From: Rhytidiadelphus loreus
Lineage: Eukaryota > Streptophyta > Bryopsida > Hypnales > Hylocomiaceae
Direction of reading: 5' to 3'
Length of the DNA: 64,000 nucleotides
Assembly (NCBI GenBank): GCA_947034895.1
Contig: OX344762.1
Location: forward strand, 38,048,760 to 38,112,759
Every line of letters starts with the position of its first letter. Position 1 is the first letter of the stretch. Positions 35,262-48,559 of this stretch are shown here, piece by piece. The notes under the pieces were generated by a model. The model was not told the DNA's origin. It searched no databases and saw only the letters and a list, made by a program, of their open reading frames with translations. The position numbers and the translations under genes are program-made.

Positions 35262-37790
35262 ATCATGCAGCAATGCTCAACCTGGGACTTCAACCCTGAA
35301 GAGTCTGTAGCATTTGGGGGCTTAAAAACATCATTTCTTTTGAAGTGTTATAAGGTAGGTACACCCAAATGTGCCACTGACCTTAAAGCGCCATCTTCAC
35401 TGTGTGTACATCTCCAAAATCAGTTCTGCACCTATGTGGAAGAAATGCTTTTAGAATCAAACTTTGTTCCTTAATAACTCTTGCATACAGTATCCAAATG
35501 CCATGTTCTCTGTTGCGTTGGAACCTCCTTTCACTTGCCAACAAGAATATGTGAAAATCTGACCAGTTTAATAATAGTAGATAGGCTCAATAGCAAAAAG
35601 TGGCGGTTTTGGATGTACCTACCTTAGGTCTAAATGTCACTAAGGTACAGAAATCTCTCAACTGTACAATCTTGTAGTGTATGTGTTGTGGATGACATGA
35701 ATCAAATTTGGAGTCATTTGGCAACATAGAATGAGCAAGATTATGAATGTTTTAGTGTTGAAAAAAGGATGTTGATATTTTCCTAGCAACACATTAAGGT
35801 GAAAACACCCAATACCATCCATGTACCCACTCTTGTACAATAGACTTCAATCCCTTAAAGTGTCCCCCAAAAGTGTCATTAAATTGTCTCCATATTGGAC
35901 TGTGGTTGTTTAAATGCTGATTTTTCTAAATTTTAGTTTTTCAACCAAAGCGATTTTTCTAGAATGCAGCTCAAGGTGCCCTAGGGAGTTCCACTTTGAA
36001 AATCAATAGAAATTAGATACTTTATCCAAAAATTATATTTTTCTTTTAATTCATGATTTTCAATTGCTAATTCTACAAAAAAAAAATCTAAGAAAAGGTG
36101 TTTCCTACCATGTTGAATTGTTTATTTTGATGTTTTTAGGTGTTTCTACCTTAGAGGTGAAATTTGATTTCTAAACCTACTCAAATGAAAAAACTTTAGC
36201 TACAAAGTGCTTCAAAACTAGCATACAAACACATTGGTGGAAAAAAAATGTCATTCAAATGACTCACTATGTTTGCAAAATGGCTTTGAAATGTCAAGAG
36301 AGTTACATTAGATGTTTTTTGAGGCCTCTAAGAGAATGTTTCAAGGTTGTTTTCCCTGCTATGTACCATAGTAGTGCAATCAAATTATTTAATGATAGAA
36401 ATAATATTAAAAAATTATATAAATTTGAATTTCTTATATATATATATATATATTTATTTATTTATTTATTTATTTTACTTCTTATTTCTTATTTTTTTAT
36501 TTAGTTTTAGTTTATTTAGTTTTAATTTCTTGTCGACATTAGACTACTGTTGCAACTAAGTTCCCACAGTCCAGAAACTCTATAGAACTCATAGTCTTCC
36601 GGAGGCCCAAAAAAACATCTAATGCAAAAAAGTTACAAAAAATCCCTCTACCAAAATGCTTTTCAAACACTCATAACTTCTTGGATTGTTATGAATAATA
36701 TATTTAAACTATACAAACTAGACTAGTATATACAACTTTTCTAAAACATTTTATTGGATATAGACATTGTACAAAGAAGAAACAGGTTGCCGAAGTTTAT
36801 GTAATCCAAAAATGTTTGGGTTTTGAACTTTAAATGGCTCCCAAACATTCAAAACAACTTGGATTGACATGAAATTTTACTACAATAACTAGGAAACATG
36901 ATCCAACAAATTTTATTGAAAACAAACCAATTGAATGAAGGAGATAAAAGCCCCAGAAGTTGGAGTCATTAAAATGCAGTTTGGTGAAATCAAATTGAAC
37001 CTATAAACTTTGAATAGCTTTTGAAAAATTAGTGCACCTTGGATTGATCTTAAAATTTTACCACTGACACAAACTAGAAGAGAGAGTGCATATTTTCCAA
37101 CAAGTTTTATTGAATTTGGACATTAGATGCAAAAGTTACAACACTTCAAATTAGACTTGAAACTATACGAGGATTCTTTAATTTGGTCGTCTAGGGTGCT
37201 TATGGTAACCATGGTAAGAGGGTAATAGCTAAGATAGACACCTTAAAATGTGCCACTCACCCAAAACCACCATCATCCCTATGTAGTGGATGCTTTTAGA
37301 GCTTGAACTATTTTAGGACCTCCTATCTTAGTGTATTTTCATTTATGTACTTCAAATTAATATAAAACAATAAAATGTTAAAAAGAAGTCTTCTAGGATA
37401 CAAAAAAATGGTGGATCTTCTAGAAGAGGTCCTCCTTGATCATAGTGAATTGATCCCCTCATTTCCCTCCCCCGCCATTTACCCTCGACAAAATACTACT
37501 CCACCCACAATAAAAAGCCAGGGTGAACCGACCCCCTTGCTTGACCCCAATTTCACCCCTTGGAAAAACATTGAAATTTTTTATTTGCCACCCATGATAA
37601 AATTTAGGAATTTTGAACTCTGAAGATTTGTGATTAGAGGCCCCAAATTATGCACAAGAGTTGTAGAAGGTAAATTAATCAAGCACAAAATAGAAGCTTT
37701 TTTTTCTACATGCACACTTGGAAATTGGAATGACTTTTGGAGGTGGTTCTCTTCGGCCTGATAAAATAAGGGGCAATTCTTTACATTTAA

Positions 37791-38008
37791 CCCTTAAAGG
37801 ACGAAGGGGTGACCTTGGAAATCATCTCTTTCCATTACCGTGTGCATCATGGGCTTTAGAAATAGCAAAATCACTCATTGGAAGTCAAACTACTATGGAA
37901 GAGCTTGCCTTTTCACAACAAAATTCCAAAGATGAATAGTTGCACTTCTATCCTACTATAAGGATTCCCTGTCATCGGATGTCAAATGTCTTCCTTGACG
38001 TTTAAGAG
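37791..38008. mobile_element. 218-bp diverged TTAA-flanked element
   Basis: Left end CCCTTAAAGGACGAAGG and right end the complement of CTCTTAAACGTCAAGG, with TTAA at 37787-37790 and 38009-38012. The length equals the element at 21180-21397. The ends are more diverged than in other copies. Confidence 0.5.
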
Positions 38009-38180
38009 TTAAGGTAGTCTACTCTTAAAGTGACCATTTAGGCATACCTAATTCATCATTGACAAGATTAAATATTTCAAGCAAGTGAAGCAACATGTCA
38101 CCCATTCCTAGATAGGGGTTGCATTTAGAACATGATTGCTTTTAGACTAGACTACCTTACCCTTATCTGGGGAATATGAC

Positions 38181-38418
38181 GGCCAAGGTGAACTGACCCC
38201 CTCATTGCCTTGTTTTACCCCTGGGAAAACATTGTGGAATTTTTTAATTTGCAATCAAATGATAAAATTTGCAAATTTGCAAATTCAGATTTGCAATCAA
38301 TGGCCCCTCATTAGCTAGGGGAGGTGTAGAAATTAGAAACATCACAGCAAAAATTAAGGGGCTTTTTTTCAGAATAACCCCTGGCGAGGGCAATGAAGGG
38401 GTCAATTCACCCTGGCCG
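38181..38418. mobile_element. Inverted-end MITE (GGTCAATT family), complete copy
   Basis: Left end GGCCAAGGTGAACTGACCCC and right end GGGGTCAATTCACCCTGGCC are inverted repeats. Same family as 26198-26437. Non-coding. Confidence 0.7.
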
Positions 38419-38532
38419 TAGTCACTCAGATCTCTGAAGGCACGAAGTCGATCACGAACCAGCTCCAGTGCTGCACTGCACACGCATTTTGTGTGGGACT
38501 TCAAAACTCAAAACTTGCAGCAACTTAGTTAA

Positions 38533-39457
38533 CCCTTAAAGGACCGTCACTATACTTTCACCAAAACCGCTCCAAAACTGCTATTTCTAGTACAAGTACC
38601 AAAATTTTGAAAAAATACTTTTTTTGACATATCTAACCGTAGGATCTTGTATTATATAGTATCAAAAACATGTGGTAAAAATTTCAGACATTTCTACCGC
38701 ATGGATTGCGAGATATAAGCATTCAAATTAACTAAAATCATTTTTTTTACCCTGCGAAAAGCAGGGCAGCTGCACTTCACATGCTCACATCTTTATGAAA
38801 AAATGACCTAAATGGTGGTGCTTCTTTGGATTTGTTTTCCTAGACAAGTTGGCCACATGCTTGAAAAATTTTAGATCATTTGGAATAATACAACATATAG
38901 GAAAAAAATAGTAAGTAGGTAGTAGTAGAGAATGATTAAAAATACTAAATTATTTACAATTTAAATATGGAATTGAAAATTTCCAATCCCAATGGTCGAA
39001 ATGTTGTAAAAATGTATCTACATTCTACAATTTTATTTTTGTCCAAAAATATTGAAAATTGGGTAAGATAAAGGATTTCAAAGTTTATTTCAGAGTAGGA
39101 AATCCAAAACTGCCCGCAAACAAAAAATCCTCATAACTTTTGACTCATTGATCAAAATGGAATTATTCAAAGCTTTTTGTGTATATATAAAACTCTAGAA
39201 AATCAATTCCAAATTTTTGTTTCTGAAAAAAGTGATTTTTTTATCTGCCCAAACTGCCCGGTTGGAAAAAAAAGTAACATATTAGGCTATAACTTTTTAC
39301 TCGTATTTCCAAATGTCATGAAATTTGGTGCATATGAAAGATCTTCCTTTCCCCCACATTCTATTAAAATTTCAGCCCCAAATATGAAAATCTCCGCTCG
39401 TAGGTACCTGCCCAAAAAATTTATACAGCTAAAAAACACAGTCCGGTCCTTTAGGGG
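38533..39457. mobile_element. 925-bp TTAA-flanked element (piggyBac-like ends)
   Basis: Ends CCCTTAAAGGACCG and the complement of CCCCTAAAGGACCG, with TTAA at 38529-38532 and 39458-39461. The interior closely resembles 62650-63565: both share AAAAC(C)GCTCCAAA, TAGGATCTTGTA, ATTGC(A/G)AGATA and a GGTACCTGCCC/GGAACCTACCC-like right end. No transposase frame is visible. Confidence 0.75.
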
Positions 39458-40581
39458 TTAAGTAAACATTCACTGATAGATAAAGCATGCATTGATACGC
39501 TCCCACGATTCCAAAACATCGAACGACCCTATCACACTCGCCTCTGTAGCCGATAAGGATAAACCAGTGTAAATTTAAAAAATTCAAAATCCAATCAAAC
39601 CTTGAAATATTCATCCATTCAATTGCCACTCACTCACTGCAGATAGATTCTATTCTATTTTTATATCAATACACTGTCTGCACGCGGTATAATTAAGTAA
39701 GTTAGTATCAATTGCAACTTGGTTTTATGACTTTTATCTTTTGCAGTGAAATTCCGTTTCATTTGTGTCCAATTTATTTTTTTATTTTTTAAATTGCAGA
39801 TTGGTCATTACGTACGTACGGTCTCCATCTGAATGTACGGTGGATCAGATGCCATGACCGACGCGCTATTGACGTATATATACGAGAGCACATCAGTACG
39901 TAGTAATTGAGTAATTAACAAGAGTACTGCAGTAATCTTACTGATCGATGAGTCGTCCAAGAACGTTGAATAAGTACCTCCCGCGCGCAGTGAGTACGAA
40001 ATGACATCGATCTCCGAATCCCAAGCAGAAATGGTGGATCACCCCTGGCTGGACGGAACAATGATCAAGTCCACGCCTATAAAAAGAAAAAGACTCGCAA
40101 ACAAGAACCTTGTGTGGTGCACGAAGGGACCCATTCAATTCTAGGTGATTGCAGGGAACTAGCTAGGATGAGCACATCCCGCGCGCCGTCGCCTGCTGCC
40201 TGCCTGTCCCCGTAATTTATTCATTTCTTTTTTGTTTGCAGACATGGATGTGAGTGCCGTGGTAGATTTTTAGACTTAGTTACGAGTTTCGTCTCCTTTC
40301 GTACCCTACCCGGTCGAGTGCAGGAAGAATCATTCCGATTGGTGTTGCTGCCACTCAGTCCGCATCTTAAGTTAAGGGTCCAATTAATCAACTGGCTGGG
40401 GATCCAGTGCGTCCTCGGCGAAGTTCAGGTTTTGGCATCACATCCGATATAAGTTTAAGGACAATCCATTCGATTGATTTGGGTTCAGAGGAGGACGCAT
40501 TTGAAGCTCTGGTTGCGGCGTATTTACGTTTGTGAGTTTGCAGAGTGTGGGATTGCGAAGAGAACGTACAGAATTGCAGTC

Positions 40582-42404
40582 ATGGGGCAGGGGAAGAGCA
40601 AGCACATTGGAGTTCGAGAAGCGCACGCCGTGACGACGCACCACCCGTCGCACACTGATGTCCATGGCGTGCACCACCCCACGCATACTGGTAATTCTTC
40701 TCCCAAATAATTCTTTCCTCTACTCTCAATCCTCTTAATCGTTCTTGAGGTCGACTCGGCTTAGGTTTGAATTTTGGAAAGCTAGTTTGCAAGATGTTTG
40801 TTCGAATTCTAGAGCTCGATCTGTCGTATCCCGATGCGAATTTCCGTTTCGATCTACGGAATTCTGTGCAGGTCATGGTAAATTTGTCTTGTGCATTTTA
40901 GCAATCTCTCGCTTCTCAGTTCGAATTCTAGATTGCAATGGCATTTGACGTTTTCTGCGACCATAGCTTCGTTCAGAAAATCGATCCAAACGCATATTTT
41001 CTGATACCTAGGCCGGGCACTACTCTCGATGGCACACTTCCTTAATTGTGCAATCGTCAGAGTGACCTTTGGCTTACAGAATGCCAACGTAGCACATTTT
41101 AGTAGAGGTGGCACCCAAGAAGGCAAGAAATGGGTAAGGAGACCTTGGTTATATTCCATAGTGGCTTACTTGCATCGGCCTTCTTATGATATCATCGCCT
41201 TGTGTCCGTGTACCATTGCGGACTATACAACCAACCCGTTGCAGGGGTAGTGAGCATTTTCTGGGACATGTGTAATGTCAAGTGTCTTTATCAATCTACG
41301 ATACTCAGATTTAAATATTTTTGTTGATCAAAGAAATCACAAAGAAGAGGAAGAGGAACGACTTCCAACTCTCTTATGATTCTAACGAGAGAGTGACACA
41401 AATTACCAAGAAACTTGAACTCGACGCTCAGTTTCTCTTAAGATACATACATCCACATGCACTAATGGGATCGGTTCACTAACCTTGAGAGCGATAAAAG
41501 AACCCCTGTGATGATGGAAGATTGAAATAATTGGAGGGAAGTAGAGTGTAGTCGAGAGTGTAGTCATTAATTTGTACTCCCTTTCCTCAAATTGGAATTA
41601 TTTCGCCCCCTCTCGTCCACATCATGGTTACGAAATTCGCCCTCGCTGAGGATGTACTGATGCCGTGTTCTTCGTAGAACCTTGCTCGAGCACCTGTGCA
41701 GAGCCTTGATTGAGCAAGATTGAATAGCTAGGATGCAACTAAATAACTAACTCACCACGTAACGGAAGTTGTGTTTGGTAACGTGAAAGTAGTACGAGCT
41801 TCGCAGTGGAGGTATAAAACTTAAACATCGGTTGCCGCTTCCACGTCTGTCGCGCGTCTGCGCGTGTTTTACAGTACTCACATTAAATTCCAGACTGTTC
41901 TGATGCGTGTGCATGTGTGTATGGAGGTTCTAACGGATATTTCGTGAAAATGGCGATATGCCACCAAATTGGCACTTTCAGGTTTAGACCGTGCGCTCTA
42001 AACTGTATACCACTAGTAGATTTCAGACCGTGCGGTCTAAAATCTAAACCTGTCCTAAATGTTAGATGGGAAAATGGCATATGAAGACTGCCATTTTAAC
42101 GAAATATCTGTTTTCTGCAGGCCACGAAGGCGTGGGCCACCATCTGACGGACTGGAGCAACGAGCTGTTCAGTCGGCGCGTGCAGGAGGGCGACACGCTG
42201 TGGCACTTGAGTGAGCGCTACTTGGGCGACGGCACCCAGTGGCCCTACTTGCAGTCGGCTTGCGACCTGGACCGCGACCCGCACCACTTGCTCCCCGGAC
42301 GCCCCATCACGCACCACTGCATCAACAAGGCCAAGGAGGAGGCTCGACACCACCACCACCACCAGGGCTCCTTCCATCTCGGACACTCCAGGTCTCACCA
42401 CTAG
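40582..42404 (+). CDS. Small His-rich LysM protein with N-myristoylation signal
   Basis: Two exons, 40582-40690 and 42121-42404, join in phase 1 to give 130 residues. Residues 57-99 form one LysM domain: VQEGDTLWHLSERYLGDGTQWPYL then LPGRPI, with the GDTLW core. LysM domains bind N-acetylglucosamine polymers. There is no signal peptide; instead the start MGQGKS fits the N-myristoylation rule (Gly2, Ser6), followed by KSK. That suggests a cytosolic, membrane-bound protein, unlike secreted or receptor LysM proteins. Histidines are abundant throughout, with HHHHH near the end. The 1.4-kb intron ends next to a MITE. Exon 2 is much more GC-rich than its surroundings. Confidence 0.8.
41935..42110. 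mobile_element. MITE at the 3' end of the LysM intron
   Basis: The left end GATATTTCGTGAAAATGGCG and the right end, whose complement reads GATATTTCGTTAAAATGGCA, form inverted repeats. It ends about 10 bases before the splice acceptor (TTTTCTGCAG, 42120), so it supplies the likely branch-point region. Related text (AAAATGGC plus AAATTTGGCAC) occurs near 31.96, 34.57 and 43.27 kb. Confidence 0.6.
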
Positions 42405-42801
42405 CTAGCTCTTCCCATCACACCAAACTCGTCTGAACGAGCGAGCTAAGCTAGTGGACCCAAATTCGTAGACACTGCTAATGAAGTAAGTACTACATGT
42501 GTGTAGCTAGTATTCTATGATCGAGAATGCATGGGGACATATGTTGACATGCGTGCTTGTTAATTAGGTCGAGCTGGTTAATCTTCTGTTGCCCGCACTC
42601 GTACTGAAATTCATAGACACTGATCGACTGTTGCGATCGAGTTATGTAGGAGCATACTTTTATGTAGAATTCTGTAAAGATGGGGGGTTGCTTGTACGCT
42701 GACATATGTTTACATGCTTGTGATCGAGAGCCGGTTAATTTTCTGTTGCAAGGTGGAGTAGAACAGAAATTCGTTGACACGCACTGTTGCTAACTTACAT
42801 A

Positions 42802-43063
42802 CTCTCTTCGCCCCCAAAACAAGTGTCCGCTTTGGAAACTCGTGTTTTCTTCTGTTGATTCCATATATCATGGAGGCTCTGTTGGGTCCAATTTTTATTT
42901 AGGTTGCAATCGGAACACATTCAATGTTTTTCATTGACTGTTGTTTATGGTGATATAAAATTTGGACTTTTCTGAATTATGCATTAAACAATTTATGATC
43001 AATAAAATTTGTATAAGAAAAACCTTGGTTCCAATGAGGACACTTATTTCGGGACGGAGGGTG
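42802..43063. mobile_element. Degraded Stowaway-like MITE
   Basis: Left end CTCTCTTCGCCCCCAAAAC and right end GGACACTTATTTCGGGACGG are inverted repeats (shared AAGTGTCC). A TA precedes the left end. The right terminus has drifted (GGGTGTG instead of GGGAGTA). Confidence 0.6.
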
Positions 43064-43472
43064 TGTGATCATACTTTTTATGTGAAATTCTACGAGGATG
43101 GAGGTGTCTGTCGGCGTATGCTTATGAGAACCGGAGAGCTGTGTCTGAGAGCATGTTTTCTCTTGCAGAGCGGTAGTAAGCTTGCTTCAACGTTGAGTTT
43201 CATTAGGGTTGACTAGCTAGATAGGTCTGCACTCCTAAAATCGCCTCTTGAAATGAATGAAGGGAAATTTTGTTAAAATGGTGGTATTCCATATGCCATT
43301 TTTTTTTATTTGTTTCCTTCTTTCAACGTCAATTTTGTTAAATTGGCATATTTCCACAAACTTGGCACTTTTGTGTTCAGACTGTACATTCTCAAATCTG
43401 TACTAGTTCTTAACTTTAGAGCTTTGTGTGGATGAATCACAAGTTTTGGTGGTTTGTATCGTGCCAATTTAA

Positions 43473-43695
43473 CCCTTGAACATTGACACAAACGCCAAAC
43501 GTCTTGATGGATGACAAAGAATCTTTGAGTATAGGACAAAAGTGCAACTATTCATCCTTGGAATTGGGTTTGGAAAGGAAAAATCTCCTACATTACTTTG
43601 ACTTCCAATAGCCGCTTTTGCTATTTCTTTGACCAATGATTCACACGGTAATATAAAAGGATGATTTTGAGCATCACCCCTTCGATGTTCAAGGG
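43473..43695. mobile_element. 223-bp TTAA-flanked MITE
   Basis: Ends CCCTTGAACATTGACAC and the complement of CCCTTGAACATCGAAG, with TTAA at 43469-43472 and 43696-43699. Non-coding. Confidence 0.7.
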
Positions 43696-44940
43696 TTAAT
43701 GAAATTGTCCATTTTGACCCTTCCTCTTGTGCACCATTTTAATGGAGAACCGCCATTTGTATGAAATTTTGGTTAATGATCTTTCTACATTTTATACCTT
43801 ATTCCTCGTCTTGTGTTTGGTTGTGAACTTACATTGCATTACCCTAGTGAGTGGTGTGGGTGGTTCCTAATTTTATTTATGTCTTGGAGCTTTCACAGTA
43901 CCAAAATTGGTGTAGTGTGACAAATTTCATAGTCACAAGGTAGAAGGGCCTACAACTAAACAATTGAGCATACAATAGTAAGAGTAGTTTCCATTATTAA
44001 ATTATTATAAATTGTAAATGTTGTTAGAACTTATTGGTAGTTCAAAATCCCAAAAGGAGTCTTGGCATACACTTTCTTGTATATTTTTTGGATATTATAT
44101 GAAATAATCATGATTTTTCAAAGTCCAATTCAATAGACTTCTAAAACCATATCCTCATTTTGATATATATGATTTGAACATCTTGAATTGAGAATCTATT
44201 TATTTTCTAGATATTTTAGGATACAATTTTTGCCTTTTGGGTAGTCACTTGGAAATGGGTATGTCCACCTTATGCATATTAATTCACTAGCTTGTTGGAC
44301 ACTAATATACAATAGTTGAAATTACTCCCATGCATAGGACATAAAAGTTAAAGTTAAAATATTGTAAAATAATTGCATGCACTTTGAATCATTTATAGGA
44401 TATAAAAATAAAAACAAAAGATCTATTTTCTTACAAAAACTTAACAAACTAATAACACTAATTTTATAGGTGAAAATTATTTTTTACCCTACTAATATCT
44501 AGAATACACCAATGTAGGTTGATCATGCTAAGTACAAGCACATACTTAGTATATTGAAGTACTCTATACATAGGTTATGAAAGTGTATTTTCATTTTTTA
44601 ATCCTATACATGGAACACAATGTTTATGATTATTTTAACTTCATTTTAACTTCAATTTTTGAGTCCTATACATAAAACCACTTTTTTCTTTCAAACTATA
44701 TTTATTACTAAATCAAGCTACATTAATTTACTCTATTAGTAAGGGTATAAAATAATTTTCACCTACAAAATTAGTGTAACTACTACCCGTATACTAGCTT
44801 TTAATGAAAATTTGTACATTTAAATGACATTTCATATTTTTGGCATGCACTAATTCAAAATAGTGAGATTCTAGTCAATCGGATCGACACTAATAGGACA
44901 AATTAGTATTTTTTATAATAATCATATGAATAATGACTAT

Positions 44941-45650
44941 TCCCTAAGTACCCAAGCCTTTCCAACTGTATTTTCCTTATGAAAAAAAAAACATGGGCTT
45001 ATAATTATCCCCAATGAAGCAATTTTTTTTTTCAAAATCTAACTATATAGATGTTTAAAGAACTTAGTGTGCATTTCAATTTTGAGTGTGCAATTGCATA
45101 AGAGTTGTGAGATTATAACAAGAAAATACATGTATTCTATTTTTAGTATTTTGCCCCTACCTATAGTATTTGAGAAATTTGCATGTAACAGTTTTTCTAA
45201 ATTGGAGGTGGCATGAACAACTAAAAATTGTGTTAGCACACTACAGTGCACTTCCAAAAACATTAAGTTCAAATGAAGAGCTATCAAACTCATTACACAG
45301 TCCACTTTGCAATTGTTGAAATGCAATATTTTTATAAGTAGAAAGTGCAAATAACTCCAAATCAACACTTGCATGTTGAAATTTTCAATGGTGAAAATCA
45401 TGAAAACACTTTACTCTTTCCATTGAGAGTTTGGGACCATTTTCAAAACAAATGAATAAGTACAATTTCTTAGATCTCAAATCAAGTGAAACTGGCAAGC
45501 TTTGCTCAATGCCAAGAAATGAAAGAAAATTGGCAAGCTTTACACTTCTACTGATGGTATATATATATGCCTCTCAGGACTTTTCAAAAATCAAATACTT
45601 ACCTTTTTCAATGAAAAGTAAAAGCTTCTAATATTGAGTTCACCTTCAAT
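44941..45650. repeat. Inverted, partial copy of the 61.4-62.4 kb element
   Basis: Read on the minus strand it matches about 61860-62392: TGCAAGTGTTGATTTGGAGTTA, GGAAAGAGTAAAGTGTTTTC and the CCAATGAAGC run recur in the same order. The terminal bases have decayed to CCCTAAGTACCCAAGCC, compared with CCCCTAAATGCCCAAACC in the other copy. Confidence 0.65.
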
Positions 45651-45734
45651 ACTACTCATAAATAATTTTAAAATAGTAAAAGAAATTTAATTGCCCGCAC
45701 CAAAACAACCCTAAAATTTTGGATTCACTATATA

Positions 45735-45800
45735 TGGTTAGATAGGTATTAGGGGTCATATTAGGGATCATATTAGGGATCATATTAGGGATTATACTTG
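45735..45800. repeat. Short tandem repeat CATATTAGGGAT
   Basis: About four copies of the 14-16 base unit around CATATTAGGGAT. Simple microsatellite-like growth in spacer DNA. Confidence 0.6.
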
Positions 45801-46306
45801 TTGTGACAAGTTACATTAGTGCTTAGTTAGTAAATTTAGGGCTTTTGAAAAAGTATAAGATAGGAACATCCAATAGCCGAATAGCACCACTTGATCACAT
45901 GCTCACATTAATTGCATTTTCTAAATCTATATATATTTATTCATGAAGAAATTATTTTAGAATATCTACCCAAAAAACATTGACCCTTCATAACTTTTGC
46001 TTAGCAAATGATGCACTTTTTAATGCATTGATATATTCTAATAATAAAAATTGTTCACACTAAAAAAATTGGCAATTTTAGGTGTCTTTCTAGGCCTTTA
46101 GTTCAATCCTACAAAGTCATTCATATAGGCTAGCATTTCACCAATCAAGACACTTACTTAATTCTTAAATGGCATTCCTTGCCTAGTAGGTAGTCCAAGG
46201 GAAAATAAAAAATCTCTTTGAAGCTTCTTGCCTGTTGTAGTATAAATTTCACTTGGGAAGAAAAACCCAAGGAATAACCTAGTGGTGGTTCTTTAATTTG
46301 GGAAAG

Positions 46307-48559
46307 GTCAAATAGTCTATCGTTTTGTATCTAAGGTCACTTTTACGTAGGATTTTCACTCAATTTTGTAAATAAATGTATAAAAATTCCTTATTAGTGT
46401 ATTTGTGTGTGGTATAATTGTATTCACTATCCTAACTTATACAAATAATAGTCCATTACCCATGAAAAATATCTATAAACTTACAGTCACCATCTTACAC
46501 TAGAATTTCTAATGTCAAATAGTCTGGGTATGTCAAATAGTCATGGCTCCTGTTCTATCAACTTAATCAAATACACAGTACATATATAGATATATTTAAG
46601 GGGTTCATAAACACCTTTGTAAGTTCTTTAATTATTTCTTCAAATTTAATTCATTGTCAATTGGTCCAGTAATTATTTTATAATCCTAATTGTTAAATGC
46701 AAGGATGCAAATATCAACATCTATAATTGTCAATTTGTCTCAGTATGTAGAGCATGCTAGAGTAAGAGATGAATCCTCTAATTCAGGTCAAATAGTCATT
46801 TCGATTCTTCTTTCAAGCTCTACAACTTATAGTGTGTCAATTGGACCAAGTCCCACAACATACAATTGCAAAATAACAAGTGCTCTAATACTAATTTGTC
46901 AAATAGTCAGGTGCATTATCAAATGATAATGGGTCAAATAGTCTTGTGTCAAATAGTCAAGTATCCATTGATCTTTTCTAAATTAACACAACAGACAATT
47001 CTCATTTGTAACAAGTTATCAATTTGGCCAAGTTCCCACACAAGGTTAATACAACATGCACAAAATTCTATGCTGTAACACAAGATTGTACTCCTTGTAC
47101 CTACTCTTATTGATCTCACACAACTTGTCCATTAGTCACATCAATTTAAATATAATCAATCTACTATTTGTATTTATTTAATTTTGGTTATAATTGTAAG
47201 TTAATTCAATATAAACTTCCACAGACAATTTGACTACAATGACCATCCTTACTCGATTTAGAATTAGCCAATTAGTCATATTTGCTACTTAATCCTTACA
47301 GCCAAAGAAACCACGGACAGCCCTCAAGGCTTAATTATAACTTCAAAACAACGTTGTTTTGACAATTAGATCTGAACTACATCTAAATGAAAATTACCAA
47401 TCATTGGCTAATTGTCATTAACATCAAACATCAACAATTACTTACTCCTCAACTTTCCAAACTCTTTCAGTCTAATTGACACGTTAACTCCGCCAAACAC
47501 ATATCAAGAAAATATTCCAATTAATATCAACATCGTTTATTTGTCACAAGTAGTATTAAACAAATCACGACTTGACTAACTGTCCATTAATTCCAACATA
47601 ACACTGCCAATCACTGACTACAGTCTATTGGATAACTTAGCACCAACCCCTCGCTGCTATAAATATTAATTTCTTATTGGTTTAACCATAATAAGATCAC
47701 ACGGCGTGAATATATCACTTATTATCTTATTGACTCAAACTTAACATAAACCAATCACTGGTTAATAGACTCAGTTTGTAAACTTGATTCACAAGACAAA
47801 CAAATTTCATAATCATAGAAATATACTTTGACAATTTGACAATAAGCTGGAATACAAGAACTTATTACATTAAGTTTTATCCAGTCAAGTGAACTTACCG
47901 TCAATTAGTCCTACTCTTCACACAGTCACAGCTCTTGTCAATTAGTCTTTCCGCTCCATCCGCAAACAACTTGACCTCGATCCGCCTTTGCCATCAACGT
48001 TACAGACAATTTGACACCCAGTTCTCTCCAAACTCCGATCCAATCCAAGATCAAAATACCACTTATTGGCTAATTGACACGCTCTTAAATATAAATACCA
48101 CACACTGGTATAAAAGACAAATTGACATACTTATGCAAACATCCTTCTGCTCAAGATTTGACTAAGGCAATTGGACAGAAACAAAAAAAAGAAAAATAAG
48201 GAGACAAAGCCAATCCCTTCGATGAAAAGAACAACAAAAAACCAATCACTGGTTACAAGAAATGAACACACACAAAGAATAAGACAAATAAACAACTTTG
48301 TATTTGAAGGAATGCACAAGTATAAAATTGGCAAATGCAATCATTGCAAGCTTGAAAGAGAGAGGAAAAACGAAGGTCAGTTAGTCTTTGTACTTTTTTT
48401 GGCTGTAACTAACCGAGAGCTTAATTGCCCTGTCTATTAGTCATAACTAACTGTATTTGACCTTAACTAGTTGTCTATTAGTCATTTCAATAACTACTTG
48501 TCTATTTGTCTCTATTCACACTTCTTTTTGTCTCTTAGTTAATTTTTAACTTGTCTAAT
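46307..48559. repeat. Array of about 30 GWC-N5-GWC motifs
   Basis: An 11-base motif, two GTC or GAC half-sites separated by five A/T-rich bases, recurs irregularly. Exact or near copies of GTCAAATAGTC start at 46307, 46514, 46532, 46797, 46898, 46933 and 46948. GACAATTTGAC starts at 47224, 47830 and 48005. GTCAATTAGTC starts at 47900 and 47937. GTCTATTAGTC starts at 48432 and 48473. Variants occur at 46656, 46729, 46836, 47127, 47268, 47406, 47470, 47575, 48068, 48118, 48166, 48376 and 48500. The DNA between copies is not repeated, so this is not a normal satellite. It stops at the CACTA element. Confidence 0.75.

Larger units (their letters stand above)
35262..40581. other. Repeat-rich spacer between Nudix and LysM genes
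   Basis: The first few hundred bases should hold the Nudix 3' untranslated region. Beyond that, no gene is supported. TATATA and TTTA microsatellites lie at about 36437-36475. Elements at 37504-37762, 37791-38008, 38181-38418 and 38533-39457 are given separately. From about 39.7 kb the base composition becomes less AT-rich and should include the LysM promoter; ACGTACGTACGG occurs near 39810. No other structure was recognised. Confidence 0.45.

Noticed and set aside
46307..48559. CRISPR array
   Set aside because: Motifs are only 11 bases, variable in sequence and spacing, and lie in a eukaryotic genome.
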